Assembly (NCBI GenBank): GCA_003132905.1 | Contig: PKZC01000192.1 | Coordinates: 2,708 to 17,937, forward strand | Source: Bryobacterales bacterium | Lineage (GTDB): Bacteria; Acidobacteriota; Terriglobia; Bryobacterales; Bryobacteraceae | Direction of reading: 5' to 3' | Length of the DNA stretch: 15,230 nt | Shown: in pieces, positions 6,348 to 13,661 of the stretch | Layout: the number at the start of each line of letters is the position of its first letter | Numbering within the stretch: the first letter of the stretch is position 1 | Notes under the pieces: generated by a model | Told to the model about the DNA's origin: nothing | Database searches by the model: none | The model's input: only the letters and a program-made list of their open reading frames with translations | Program-made: the position numbers and the translations under genes

Positions 6348-8024
6348 CTACTCGTAGTGCCAATCGGGATCTTCCGGGTGCTTCAAGTCCCACAGCGGTC
6401 GGCGACTCCTGACCTCGGGAATGGCTGCAAAGTTGTACGCCGGCGGAGGCGAAGGAATGGACCATTCCAGCGTCCATGCATCCCAGGGATCGCTCCCGGC
6501 GAGTTCACCGCGGAAATAGGACCAAAGGAGGTTCCCGATAAAAACCAAGATGGCCGCCGCCTGAAAAAATACGCCGATCGTCACGATGAGATTCCAGATA
6601 TCCCAACCGCGGCCAGGCTCGTAAGTATAGATTCGGCGCGGCATCCCGAGAATACCCGGGATATGCATAAAGTCGAACGTCAAATGGAATCCGAGGATGA
6701 AAAGCCAGAAATGCAGTTTTCCAAGCCTCTCGTTGTACATTCTTCCTGACATCTTGGGGAACCAATAATAGAAGGCTCCAAAGAGCGTGAATAAGATGCC
6801 GCCCACGATCACATAGTGAAAATGCGCGACCACAAAATACGATGCGGTGAGCTGCCAGTCGAACGGGGCCGCTGCTTGCATAACTCCAGTCAAGCCGGCG
6901 ATCAAGAACTGAAACAGAAATGCGATGCAAAACAACATGGGAGCTCTGAAATGAATCTGTCCTCCCCACATGGTGGCGAGCCAGTTGAAGATCTTGATTC
7001 CGGTGGGCACTGCAATGGCCATCGTCGACAGCACGAAGAAGGTGTTTCCTGCCGCACTCATGCCGACTGTGAACATGTGGTGGGCCCAGACGCTCATACT
7101 GATAAATCCAATCGCCAGCGTCGCCGCCACCATGACGGGGTAGCCGAAAATCGCTTTGCGGGAGAAGACGGGAATAATTTCAGAAGCGAACGCAAAGGCG
7201 GGGATGACGAGCACATAGACTTCCGGATGGCCAAATACCCAGAAGAAGTGCATCCACATTACCGCCGAGCCTCCAGCTTGCGTGTCGAAGAAATGTCCTC
7301 CCAGGTAGCGGTCGACCAGCAACATCAATTGCGCAGCGGTGAGCGGACTTACCGCGAGAATTACCAGACCGGCCATTGTGGCGTTCAGCCAGGCCAGCAG
7401 GGGCAACTTCGCAAGCGACATTCCCTTACAGCGCATGCATAAGACAGTGGCAATGATATTGATCGCGGTTCCGATGCTGCCGAAGCCGGAAACCAACAAC
7501 GAGAGGATCCAAAAGTCCGTGCTGTGTCCGCGCGAAAATGTCTTGGAGGTCAGCGGAGCGTAAGCGAACCATCCCACGTCGGGAGCGTTGCCGGCTCCAT
7601 AGAGTCCGTCGCCGCCGACAAAGCTGAAATAGAGGAGCAGTCCGCCGAATGCCGTCATCCAGAAGCTAAAGGCGTTCAGGCGCGGAAACGCCATGTCGCG
7701 TGCGCCAATCATCAGAGGGATCAAGTAATTCGCGAATCCAAACATAACCGGCATGACCACGAAAAAGATCATGGTGGTCCCATGCATCGTGAACATTCGG
7801 TTAAATACCTGTGGCGAGACAAAATGGTTCAGCGGACGGATAAGTTGGATCCGCATGATAGTTGCTTCAAGGCCCCCGACCACAAGAAACAACAATGCAT
7901 AAACGATGTACAGGATGCCGAGGCGTTTGTGATCGACGGTGGTAACCCATTGGTGAAGCTGCTCCACAAAAGGCCGTCGCGTCGGTGTTTCCGAAATGGG
8001 CCAAGCGATCGATTCAGTCGACAT
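6348..8024 (-). CDS. coxA: Cytochrome c oxidase subunit I (A1-type heme-copper oxidase)
   Basis: This 558-residue, about twelve-helix subunit holds heme a and the heme a3-CuB site and pumps protons. All key residues are visible: heme a ligands H81 (MHGTTM) and H403; CuB ligands H266 (GHPEVY) and H315/H316 (WAHHMF); heme a3 ligand H401 (HFHYV); and cross-link Tyr Y270. The D channel is complete (D110 and N117 in GARDMAFPRLN, E268), and the K channel Lys is K344 (TGIKIFNW), so this is an A1-type pumping enzyme. The N-terminal TTVDHKRLGILY segment is characteristic. The ATG at 8024 lies seven bases past the coxB stop. A GTG at 8057 would add eleven residues inside coxB without a ribosome site; both remain possible. 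The C-terminus ends with a PEDPDWHYE tail. No truncation or odd codon use is seen. Confidence 0.97.
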   Translation of the reverse strand: MSTESIAWPISETPTRRPFVEQLHQWVTTVDHKRLGILYIVYALLFLVVGGLEATIMRIQLIRPLNHFVSPQVFNRMFTMHGTTMIFFVVMPVMFGFANYLIPLMIGARDMAFPRLNAFSFWMTAFGGLLLYFSFVGGDGLYGAGNAPDVGWFAYAPLTSKTFSRGHSTDFWILSLLVSGFGSIGTAINIIATVLCMRCKGMSLAKLPLLAWLNATMAGLVILAVSPLTAAQLMLLVDRYLGGHFFDTQAGGSAVMWMHFFWVFGHPEVYVLVIPAFAFASEIIPVFSRKAIFGYPVMVAATLAIGFISMSVWAHHMFTVGMSAAGNTFFVLSTMAIAVPTGIKIFNWLATMWGGQIHFRAPMLFCIAFLFQFLIAGLTGVMQAAAPFDWQLTASYFVVAHFHYVIVGGILFTLFGAFYYWFPKMSGRMYNERLGKLHFWLFILGFHLTFDFMHIPGILGMPRRIYTYEPGRGWDIWNLIVTIGVFFQAAAILVFIGNLLWSYFRGELAGSDPWDAWTLEWSIPSPPPAYNFAAIPEVRSRRPLWDLKHPEDPDWHYE

Positions 8025-8031
8025 TGATGTT

Positions 8032-9063
8032 CTATCGAAGGGTTGCCAAATATGCACCCACTAAAGCCGAATCCTGAACGCTCAAACCCATCGACGGCAT
8101 TTTGCAACCAGGTTTGAATACATCAGGCTTGTAAATCCACGCGATGAGGCTTCCGATATTGTTCTTCGCCGCTCCCGACGCTATGGTTTGCCGGCTCATC
8201 AGATGCGTTAGATCCGGGCCGAACGTACCGTGTGCCGGCGTACCCCTTATGGTGTGGCAGTTCACGCAAGCAGTTGTCTCGAAGATCCGCTGCCCTGGTG
8301 ACACCTTGCTGCTGACATGCGCCGGCTGACTCTGCTGTTTAACCCAGCGATCGAAATCTTCCCGCGAGTCGACGTAGACGCGCAGAAGCATCAGGGCATG
8401 TTGCGTTCCACAATATTGTGCGCATTGTCCGAGGAACAGCCCGGTCTCGTGCGGGTCCACCCACATGCTATTGGGATGGTTCGGTATCAGGTCCGTTTTG
8501 CCGGCCAGGCGGGGCACCCAGAAGCTATGGTCGGTGTCCGCAGAGAGCAAGGTAAGAAACGTCGGAGTAGGATGTGCCGGATCGCTTACCGGAATGTGAA
8601 GTTCGTTCGCGGTTACCACTTTCAGCGACGGATAGCGATACTCCCACCAGAACTGGTGCCCGATGACCGTGACTTCAAGAGCATTACTGGGCCGCACGGC
8701 GTTCTGAATGGTTGCGATTACGCGCGCTGCCGCCAGGAAAAGGACCACAACAATCAGGATCGGAATGACAGTCCACGCAAGTTCCAATTGAGTGCTTCTG
8801 TAAACCTGCGCGGGCTCGCGCCACTCGTACTCTCTCGTCTTCCTGAACTTAACGACCGCATAGGCAAGCAAAATGCCGACGACGGTGAAGATCGCTCCAG
8901 TGACCATAAGGACGAAGCGAGACAAGTCAAAGATCGACTGGGCCGGCGTGGACACCGGTGCGAAAATATTCGTCGGACTCAGAAATGGACGGGGAGGTTC
9001 CGCCAACGCGACGACTGCCAACGTGCTAAGGATCACAACGGCTCTTATCGGGCGTGTGTACAT
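8032..9063 (-). CDS. coxB: Cytochrome c oxidase subunit II with fused cytochrome c (caa3 type)
   Basis: This 343-residue subunit takes electrons through its own heme c and the binuclear CuA centre to subunit I. It begins with a signal peptide (about 1-21) and has two membrane helices (about 48-71 and 94-113). Then comes the cupredoxin domain with QFWWEYRYP and the CuA ligands H179, C214, C218, H222 and M225. Residue 216, usually Glu, is Gln (CAQYC). The C-terminal class I cytochrome c has CVNCH at 266-270 and axial M322 in CKMP. The fusion defines a caa3-type oxidase that needs no separate cytochrome c docking site of the mitochondrial kind. The ATG at 9063 was chosen because the signal peptide follows directly; GGA lies a few bases upstream. 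An extension to a TTG at 9219 gives a sequence that looks non-coding. It is the first gene of the respiratory operon, after a 232-base gap. Confidence 0.96.
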   Translation of the reverse strand: MYTRPIRAVVILSTLAVVALAEPPRPFLSPTNIFAPVSTPAQSIFDLSRFVLMVTGAIFTVVGILLAYAVVKFRKTREYEWREPAQVYRSTQLELAWTVIPILIVVVLFLAAARVIATIQNAVRPSNALEVTVIGHQFWWEYRYPSLKVVTANELHIPVSDPAHPTPTFLTLLSADTDHSFWVPRLAGKTDLIPNHPNSMWVDPHETGLFLGQCAQYCGTQHALMLLRVYVDSREDFDRWVKQQSQPAHVSSKVSPGQRIFETTACVNCHTIRGTPAHGTFGPDLTHLMSRQTIASGAAKNNIGSLIAWIYKPDVFKPGCKMPSMGLSVQDSALVGAYLATLR

Positions 9064-9295
9064 AAATCCAGCGAACCAACAAGACTCAGGGCCATCGGCG
9101 CCGGTACACGCTGAGGCAGACAGGAAAGTGCAAGTTCGATTCCAAAGCAGGTCGTCGACGTGACGAGTTGCATCGAAAGTGCTTGACGATGGATCGAAAT
9201 GTTCACCAATCGATCTCAAGCGGTTTGGGATCGACTCTAGTGTCGACCCGCCGTCAGCTCAGAGGTACCTGGCATCCGACCTGGACCATCGATCT
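9064..9295 (-). promoter_or_regulatory. Upstream region of the cox-bc operon, rich in TCGA boxes
   Basis: This is the longest gap in the window and the likely promoter region of the nine-gene respiratory operon. No clear sigma-70 pair is visible: on the minus strand TTGCAC (9132-9127) and TTGAGA (9219-9214) are -35-like, but neither has a good -10 at the right distance. TCGA occurs eight times (starts at 9136, 9155, 9173, 9194, 9210, 9231, 9243 and 9289). An imperfect inverted repeat, GGGATCGA/TCGACCC, spans 9227-9249. ACCTGG is repeated twice, 12 bases apart (9267-9284). No intrinsic terminator with a T run follows the aldo/keto reductase gene. No small gene or RNA gene is recognisable. Confidence 0.45.
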
Positions 9296-10279
9296 TCAAG
9301 CAGGCTGCAGTATCAGCCCCTGCTCGATCTCCCGTACGTCGTGTGCGTTGAGCTTAACTTCAGCCGCGCCGGCAATGCCTTTCACCTGCTGCGCACTACG
9401 GACTCCGACGATCGCGCCAGTAACCGCGGGATTCTGCAAGGTCCACGCGATGGCTACCTCGCCGGGCGTCGCGTTTTGGCGCCGACCGATGGCACGCAAT
9501 ATTTCTACCAACTGCAGATTCCGCGAGAGTAGCGGCTCCTGGAAGTTCGGGCTGCGCTTTCGCCAGTCGTCTTCAGGAAGTCCCGCGATCCTTTCCCGTG
9601 TCATCGCGCCGCTCAACAATCCAGAAGCCATGGGGGAATAAACGATGACCCCGATATGATGGCTCAGGGCAAACGGAAGCGTTGCGGTCTCCACCTCTGC
9701 GAACAGAAGCGAATATGGTGGTTGGAGTGAAGTGATGGGCGCCACATTTTGCGCGCGCTGCATCTGCGATGCACTGAAGTTGGAGACCCCGATGTTGCGG
9801 ATTTTCCCTGCCGCCTTGAGTTTCGCCATCTCGGCGACAGCTTCTTCAATCGAGCCGGGCGAAGCACTCTCGGGATTGCCGGACCAGGCTGGCCAATGGA
9901 TTTGATAAAGGTCGATGCTGTCCACGCCCAGCCGCTTCAGGCTCGCCTCGGCTTCTCGCCGAATGGAGGCGGCCAGCAGATTGTGCGATATCTTGCCGGA
10001 TTCATCCCAGACCAGGCTGCACTTGGTGAAGATGTACGGTCGCTTCGCGAGTCCTTTGACAGCACGGCCGACCACCGTCTCGGAATGCCCCAGACCATAG
10101 ACCGCCGCGGTATCGATCCAATTGATTCCGCGATCGAGTCCCGCATGGATCGCTTCGATGGATTCAGCGTCATCCTGCGCGCCCCACGCGAATTCCCAGC
10201 TACCTCCGCCGATGGCCCAGGCTCCGATGCCGATCGGTGTAATGTTCAAGTCACTTTGGCCCAATGTTCGTAAAGTCAT
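9296..10279 (-). CDS. Aldo/keto reductase
   Basis: This is a complete 327-residue cytosolic NADPH-dependent oxidoreductase of the aldo/keto reductase superfamily, of the bacterial group that resembles the potassium-channel beta subunits. The catalytic tetrad is D56 and Y61 in IDTAAVYG, K86 in IFTKCSL and H128 in LYQIHWP. GIGAWAIGG (17-25) lies on the first barrel strand, and the C-terminal cofactor segment GAIVGVRSAQQV is intact. Length is normal. The ATG at 10279 has GGAG eight bases upstream; a TTG at 10285 is less likely. The gene lies 24 bases after the DoxX-family gene and is the last of a three-gene group. The substrate is unknown. Such enzymes commonly reduce reactive aldehydes or sugars, and the neighbourhood of DoxX and an efflux pump would fit a stress or detoxification role, but this is inference. 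Confidence 0.94.
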   Translation of the reverse strand: MTLRTLGQSDLNITPIGIGAWAIGGGSWEFAWGAQDDAESIEAIHAGLDRGINWIDTAAVYGLGHSETVVGRAVKGLAKRPYIFTKCSLVWDESGKISHNLLAASIRREAEASLKRLGVDSIDLYQIHWPAWSGNPESASPGSIEEAVAEMAKLKAAGKIRNIGVSNFSASQMQRAQNVAPITSLQPPYSLLFAEVETATLPFALSHHIGVIVYSPMASGLLSGAMTRERIAGLPEDDWRKRSPNFQEPLLSRNLQLVEILRAIGRRQNATPGEVAIAWTLQNPAVTGAIVGVRSAQQVKGIAGAAEVKLNAHDVREIEQGLILQPA

Positions 10280-10303
10280 TCTCAAATCTCCTAAATAAGC
10301 GCG

Positions 10304-10753
10304 TCATGCAAATGAAATGTACAAGAGGCGATCCAGCGACATCGCTCCGGAACCCCTCACGATAATCACGACCGCCAAAGCGATGGCCAGCAGGTGATAT
10401 TCATAGCCGTGGCCTTTCCTGTCTCCAAACCAATTGAGGAAAAGCCCGTAACGGCCGTTTACCATCACAATAGCGGTCAACATAACCACCGCGATGCCGA
10501 TTGCCGCGACACGGCTAAACAATCCGGCGATGAGTCCCAAACCGCCAAAGAATTCGGCGGCTAAAGCTGCAAAGGCCAACGGCGCCGGAAGCCCGAGGGT
10601 TTCGTGCATCGTGCGCAGCGTCTCCTTCAGACCTGGACCGCCAAACCAACCCAGAAGTTTCTGTGCGCCGTGCGCGAAGAAGACAATGCCGAGAATCGTG
10701 CGAACGAGAGTCAGTGTCCAGTCGGAATTGGTTGACAACAAATCGAGAAGCAT
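10304..10753 (-). CDS. DoxX-family membrane protein
   Basis: This 149-residue protein has four hydrophobic helices and fits the DoxX family. The family start is seen as RTILGIVFFAHGAQKLLGWFGG-like sequence near residues 18-38, followed by helices around AFAALAAEFFGGLGLIAG and AIGIAVVMLTAIVMVNGR. The last helix precedes a short tail. Family members were named for a subunit of an archaeal thiosulfate:quinone oxidoreductase, but in bacteria most are uncharacterised membrane proteins linked to thiol or oxidative stress and to membrane-associated redox complexes. The ATG at 10753 lies 13 bases after the dehydrogenase stop; AAGAGG sits only three bases before it, so initiation may rely on coupling. 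It is placed between two soluble oxidoreductases, which suggests one transcript. Confidence 0.9.
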   Translation of the reverse strand: MLLDLLSTNSDWTLTLVRTILGIVFFAHGAQKLLGWFGGPGLKETLRTMHETLGLPAPLAFAALAAEFFGGLGLIAGLFSRVAAIGIAVVMLTAIVMVNGRYGLFLNWFGDRKGHGYEYHLLAIALAVVIIVRGSGAMSLDRLLYISFA

Positions 10754-10766
10754 AAGCCTCTTATGC

Positions 10767-11687
10767 CTAAGCGACCGGGGGCAGAACGTGTTCCTCTGCC
10801 ACCTGTTGTTCCATCCGTCGAATCACGGCTGAAAAGTCCTCTTCGCTGGCGTTCTCCGCTTCGGATGAGTTAACTGCCGCCGCCGCTTCTGTCGCCGGCA
10901 TTGAGAGTCCACATTGCGCAGCGGCCGTCAAGATCAATGCGAAATCCTTGTTCATCAGACGAAGGGGAAATTGCGGCGCGTAGTCGTTCCGTTTTGCAGT
11001 CGCTAGTTTTCCGACGTGCGCCGGTGCCACCACAGCGGTCTTGGCCAGCGTGTCCAGGAGCAGGTCGCGAGGCAAGCCAAGTCCGTCGCCCAACGCCACG
11101 GCTTCAGCGATGGACTGCATGCCCAATCCCAAAAGTGTGTTCACTACTAATTTCATGGCCACACCAGAGCCGCTTGGTCCCATGTAAAACCACTGCTTTG
11201 CGATTGGAGCAAAAATCGGCTGGACGGCTTCGAAGACTCTGCGCTCGCCACCACCAAATAGCGTCAGGGCTCCGGCTTCTGCAGCGCCTGTGCTCCCGGA
11301 GACGGCTACATCGAGCATCGCTATGTCAAACTTCGCGGCCGCGTCCTGTACCTCTCGGGAGGTCTCGGGAGCAATGGTACTTAGCTCGACAATTCGCGTG
11401 CCCGGCCTGGCGCTTTCGAGAAGTTTGCCCGTGCCAAGGTAGACGGCTTCTACCGCCGCATCGGTCGGAAGGCACGACAGCACTACATCGACATCCTCAG
11501 CCAGCGCTTCGGCACTCGGTGCAACCACCGCGCCAAGAGCCGCGAGATCTTTGGTCTTTTCCCGATCGCGATCGTGGACCACCATCGGAAATCCAGCGGC
11601 GGCCAAACGCCGCGCGATTCGCGAGCCAAGCAATCCGAGTCCGATGAACCCCAGCCGGCTGTTAGAGGCAATCTTCCTATCGATCAT
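10767..11687 (-). CDS. NAD(P)-dependent beta-hydroxyacid dehydrogenase (3-hydroxyisobutyrate dehydrogenase family)
   Basis: This 306-residue cytosolic enzyme oxidises beta-hydroxyacids or reduces the matching semialdehydes. The N-terminal Rossmann fold has GFIGLGLLGSRIA (13-25), and VVLSCLP (68-74) with VELSTIAP (100-107) follow in the usual places. The substrate-binding motif is DVAVSGSTGAAEAG (126-139) with S130. The all-helical C-terminal domain carries the catalytic Lys K179 and N183 in the GxxMKLVVN segment. Length is typical. The cofactor loop after the second strand reads HDRDREK (38-44); the Arg after the acidic residue is the pattern often seen in NADP users, so NADPH is more likely than NADH, but this is tentative. 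The ATG at 11687 has AAGGAG nine bases upstream. It starts 63 bases after the TolC-like gene, and no terminator is visible in that gap. Members also act as glyoxylate/succinic semialdehyde reductases or imine reductases, so the substrate stays open. Confidence 0.92.
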   Translation of the reverse strand: MIDRKIASNSRLGFIGLGLLGSRIARRLAAAGFPMVVHDRDREKTKDLAALGAVVAPSAEALAEDVDVVLSCLPTDAAVEAVYLGTGKLLESARPGTRIVELSTIAPETSREVQDAAAKFDIAMLDVAVSGSTGAAEAGALTLFGGGERRVFEAVQPIFAPIAKQWFYMGPSGSGVAMKLVVNTLLGLGMQSIAEAVALGDGLGLPRDLLLDTLAKTAVVAPAHVGKLATAKRNDYAPQFPLRLMNKDFALILTAAAQCGLSMPATEAAAAVNSSEAENASEEDFSAVIRRMEQQVAEEHVLPPVA

Positions 11688-11750
11688 AAATCGTTTCTCC
11701 TTTTCGTCAGACTTCCATTGCGATCGTGGGCGGTACCTTCCACTTTGGTC

Positions 11751-13661
11751 TTACGGGTTAGGCACTCGTGCCGCAGGCCGTGTGACGCGGCCGTTCTGCG
11801 CTTCCTGGATGGAAACCTCGTTCGCTTCGAGCGTGCGCGCGGTGGCCCGATCGAGCGCAATCATAGCCTTCGCGTAAGCCCCTTTCGCGGCTACCTCTGT
11901 GGAGCGTGCCTGTGCCAGATAGGTTTGATACTGAATCACGAGATAATTGGTCGCGAGGCCGACATCAAAGGTCTCTTGTTCGACTTTTACGGATTGCTCC
12001 TGAAGAATTCGACTTTGGACGGCGGCTTCGTAAGCGGCCCGCGCCTGATGCATGGCGACATAAGCGTCGGCCACTTCCAGACGAACCTGATCCTCGAATT
12101 GCTGACGCCGCGCCTGAGTCTGCCGGACCTGCAGTTCATCGCGAACTGCGTCGGCCTGCGCAACACGATTTCGCAACGGTAGGTTTAACTGGAGACCCAC
12201 GCTATAAGTTGGAAAATCGTTTTTGAAAATCTGCCCTAGCGCGGTTCCGTATCCACCCGGATAAAGCGCGGCGCCTGGCGTGAGTGCCGCGCCAACTGTA
12301 TTGATATTTCCGGAGAGACCGCCATTCTGCACCGTCCCAACCACGTCGAGTTCCGGCCGCAGCGCATTGAGCGACCCTTTCAAACTGATCTTGGAATTCT
12401 CCACTTGAATACCGGCTTGCGCCAAATCGGGGCGCTCGTGCAAGGCCTCAGCGATCAAATCGTCGACAGATCGCGTAGATTCGCCTTCGGGTACCGTGAC
12501 GGTGTCCGTCGGGATAATACTAGCCGCCCGAATGGCAGGATTCGCCAGGCCGCCGCGAGTAACTGCCGTCTTAACGATCAATTCCTGCTGCTGAACGAGA
12601 CCCTGAGCCGATATCAAGTCCTGCTGATTCGTTGCAACTTGAGCCTGCGCCCGCGTAACCTCGATCGGCGCTTGCTCGCCTTGTTGAACTTTGTTTTTGT
12701 TATCTTCATACAGCCGCTGAGCGAGCCGCAATCCCTCGCGCTTGACCTTGACGTCCTCGTTCAGACTCACGAGGTCCGTATAGAGTCGGGCGATACCCGC
12801 GACCGTGTCGATCACCTGCTGTCGAAACACCAGGTCGGCGATCCTTCCGTCGTTCTTGGCGATGCGAATGAATCGGCGATTCAACTCAATCCCAAAGCCG
12901 CGCAGCAGCGGCTGTGTAATAGTGAATCCCAGACTTGAAAACAGAATCGGGTTATATGTGTACCGCGCCGCGTTGGACGTAAGTTGAGTATTGTCGAATG
13001 TTACGCCGAGCTGCGTGCCGGGGGAAAAGCCCTGAGTGTACCCCACGTTGCCGTTGAAATTATTGGAAACCAGCCAGTTTGAAGCGCCCGTGATCAGAGG
13101 ATTGTATTCCGGGGTACTTTGATGCGCCCAGTTAGCCGATCCCGAAATGGTGGGGTCGTATTGCGGAATCGCCGATCCGGAGGACTGCGGGAGCGCTCCC
13201 GTCACCGACAAATCGTTCTGTTGCTCGGTGATCAGCGCGACGTCGGAAAAATTCGAGTTCACTACCGGCGCCGGCGTCGAACTGGCCGTGAGAGTAGTGA
13301 GCAGGGGGCCGTTCGGTCCGCCAATTCCAGGCGGCGGCTCGTCCACCAGCAGGCTTAGCCCGCGCAGTAGGCCACCTCCTTCCGAGCGTGTGATATCGGT
13401 CTGCGCGATGCGCGGGAGATATCGCGATATCTCGATGTCCAAGTTGTTCTCCAGCGCGAGCGCGATTGCGTCCGCCAATGAAAGATATAGCTGGCCCCCA
13501 TGCAGCAGCTCGAAAATCCGCTCCGAATTCTGGAACTTCTCCGGTTGCACCGGCTTAGCCTCGTAGGGACTGATGAATGAGTGCCGCAGGAAATCCGTTT
13601 GTGCTTCTCCCAGGACGGGAAGAAGCGCGAAAACAACCACAGCCTGTGAACAGCACCTCAT
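11751..13661 (-). CDS. TolC-family outer-membrane efflux protein, long form
   Basis: This 636-residue protein is the outer-membrane channel of the RND efflux system. A signal peptide ends near GEA-Q (about 21). The first OEP-type helical repeat starts at LYLSLADAIALALENN and the typical coiled-coil helices follow (about 285-380 and 530-620), with the beta-barrel strand region LGVTFDNTQL and LGFTITQPLLRGFG before the first. TolC and OprM proteins are usually 450-500 residues. The surplus is mostly a Pro/Gly/Ser-rich stretch at about 85-190, between the first helix and the first barrel strand, without recognisable domain. The ATG at 13661 overlaps the adaptor stop as ATGA. There is no N-terminal lipobox, so it is not an OprM-type lipoprotein. 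The TAA stop is at 11753-11751. Assignment is secure; the substrate of the pump is unknown. Confidence 0.93.
   Translation of the reverse strand: MRCCSQAVVVFALLPVLGEAQTDFLRHSFISPYEAKPVQPEKFQNSERIFELLHGGQLYLSLADAIALALENNLDIEISRYLPRIAQTDITRSEGGGLLRGLSLLVDEPPPGIGGPNGPLLTTLTASSTPAPVVNSNFSDVALITEQQNDLSVTGALPQSSGSAIPQYDPTISGSANWAHQSTPEYNPLITGASNWLVSNNFNGNVGYTQGFSPGTQLGVTFDNTQLTSNAARYTYNPILFSSLGFTITQPLLRGFGIELNRRFIRIAKNDGRIADLVFRQQVIDTVAGIARLYTDLVSLNEDVKVKREGLRLAQRLYEDNKNKVQQGEQAPIEVTRAQAQVATNQQDLISAQGLVQQQELIVKTAVTRGGLANPAIRAASIIPTDTVTVPEGESTRSVDDLIAEALHERPDLAQAGIQVENSKISLKGSLNALRPELDVVGTVQNGGLSGNINTVGAALTPGAALYPGGYGTALGQIFKNDFPTYSVGLQLNLPLRNRVAQADAVRDELQVRQTQARRQQFEDQVRLEVADAYVAMHQARAAYEAAVQSRILQEQSVKVEQETFDVGLATNYLVIQYQTYLAQARSTEVAAKGAYAKAMIALDRATARTLEANEVSIQEAQNGRVTRPAARVPNP

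Noticed and set aside
6346..6477. N-terminal extension of coxC into coxA
   Set aside because: The additional 44 residues are the shifted frame of the coxA C-terminus and have no subunit III character.
8317..9114. A 265-codon plus-strand open frame opposite coxB
   Set aside because: It is antisense to a gene with every CuA and heme c ligand in place. Its translation is rich in Arg, His and Asp without hydrophobic order or motif, which is typical of the complement of a membrane protein gene.
9064..9219. N-terminal extension of coxB to a TTG codon at 9219
   Set aside because: It would put 52 residues of unstructured sequence ahead of a clear signal peptide and would use up the probable promoter region. 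The ATG at 9063 fits better.
9267..9284. Direct repeat ACCTGG twice, 12 bases apart, upstream of the cox operon
   Set aside because: Only two six-base copies, right behind the reductase stop codon; too little to call an operator by itself. It is mentioned in the regulatory feature only.
10901..11647. A 248-codon plus-strand open frame opposite the hydroxyacid dehydrogenase
   Set aside because: The minus strand encodes a complete, motif-bearing enzyme. The plus frame gives an Arg/Pro/Ser-rich sequence without recognisable features.
11688..11750. Possible terminator or promoter between the TolC-like gene and the dehydrogenase gene
   Set aside because: No stem with a T run and no convincing -35/-10 pair could be seen in these 63 bases; only the AAGGAG ribosome site is clear.
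13300..13400. Possible frameshift or gene fusion behind the unusual length of the TolC-like protein
   Set aside because: The frame is continuous, both OEP halves are in the right order, and the surplus residues have normal outer-membrane protein composition. It reads as an insertion, not an assembly error.
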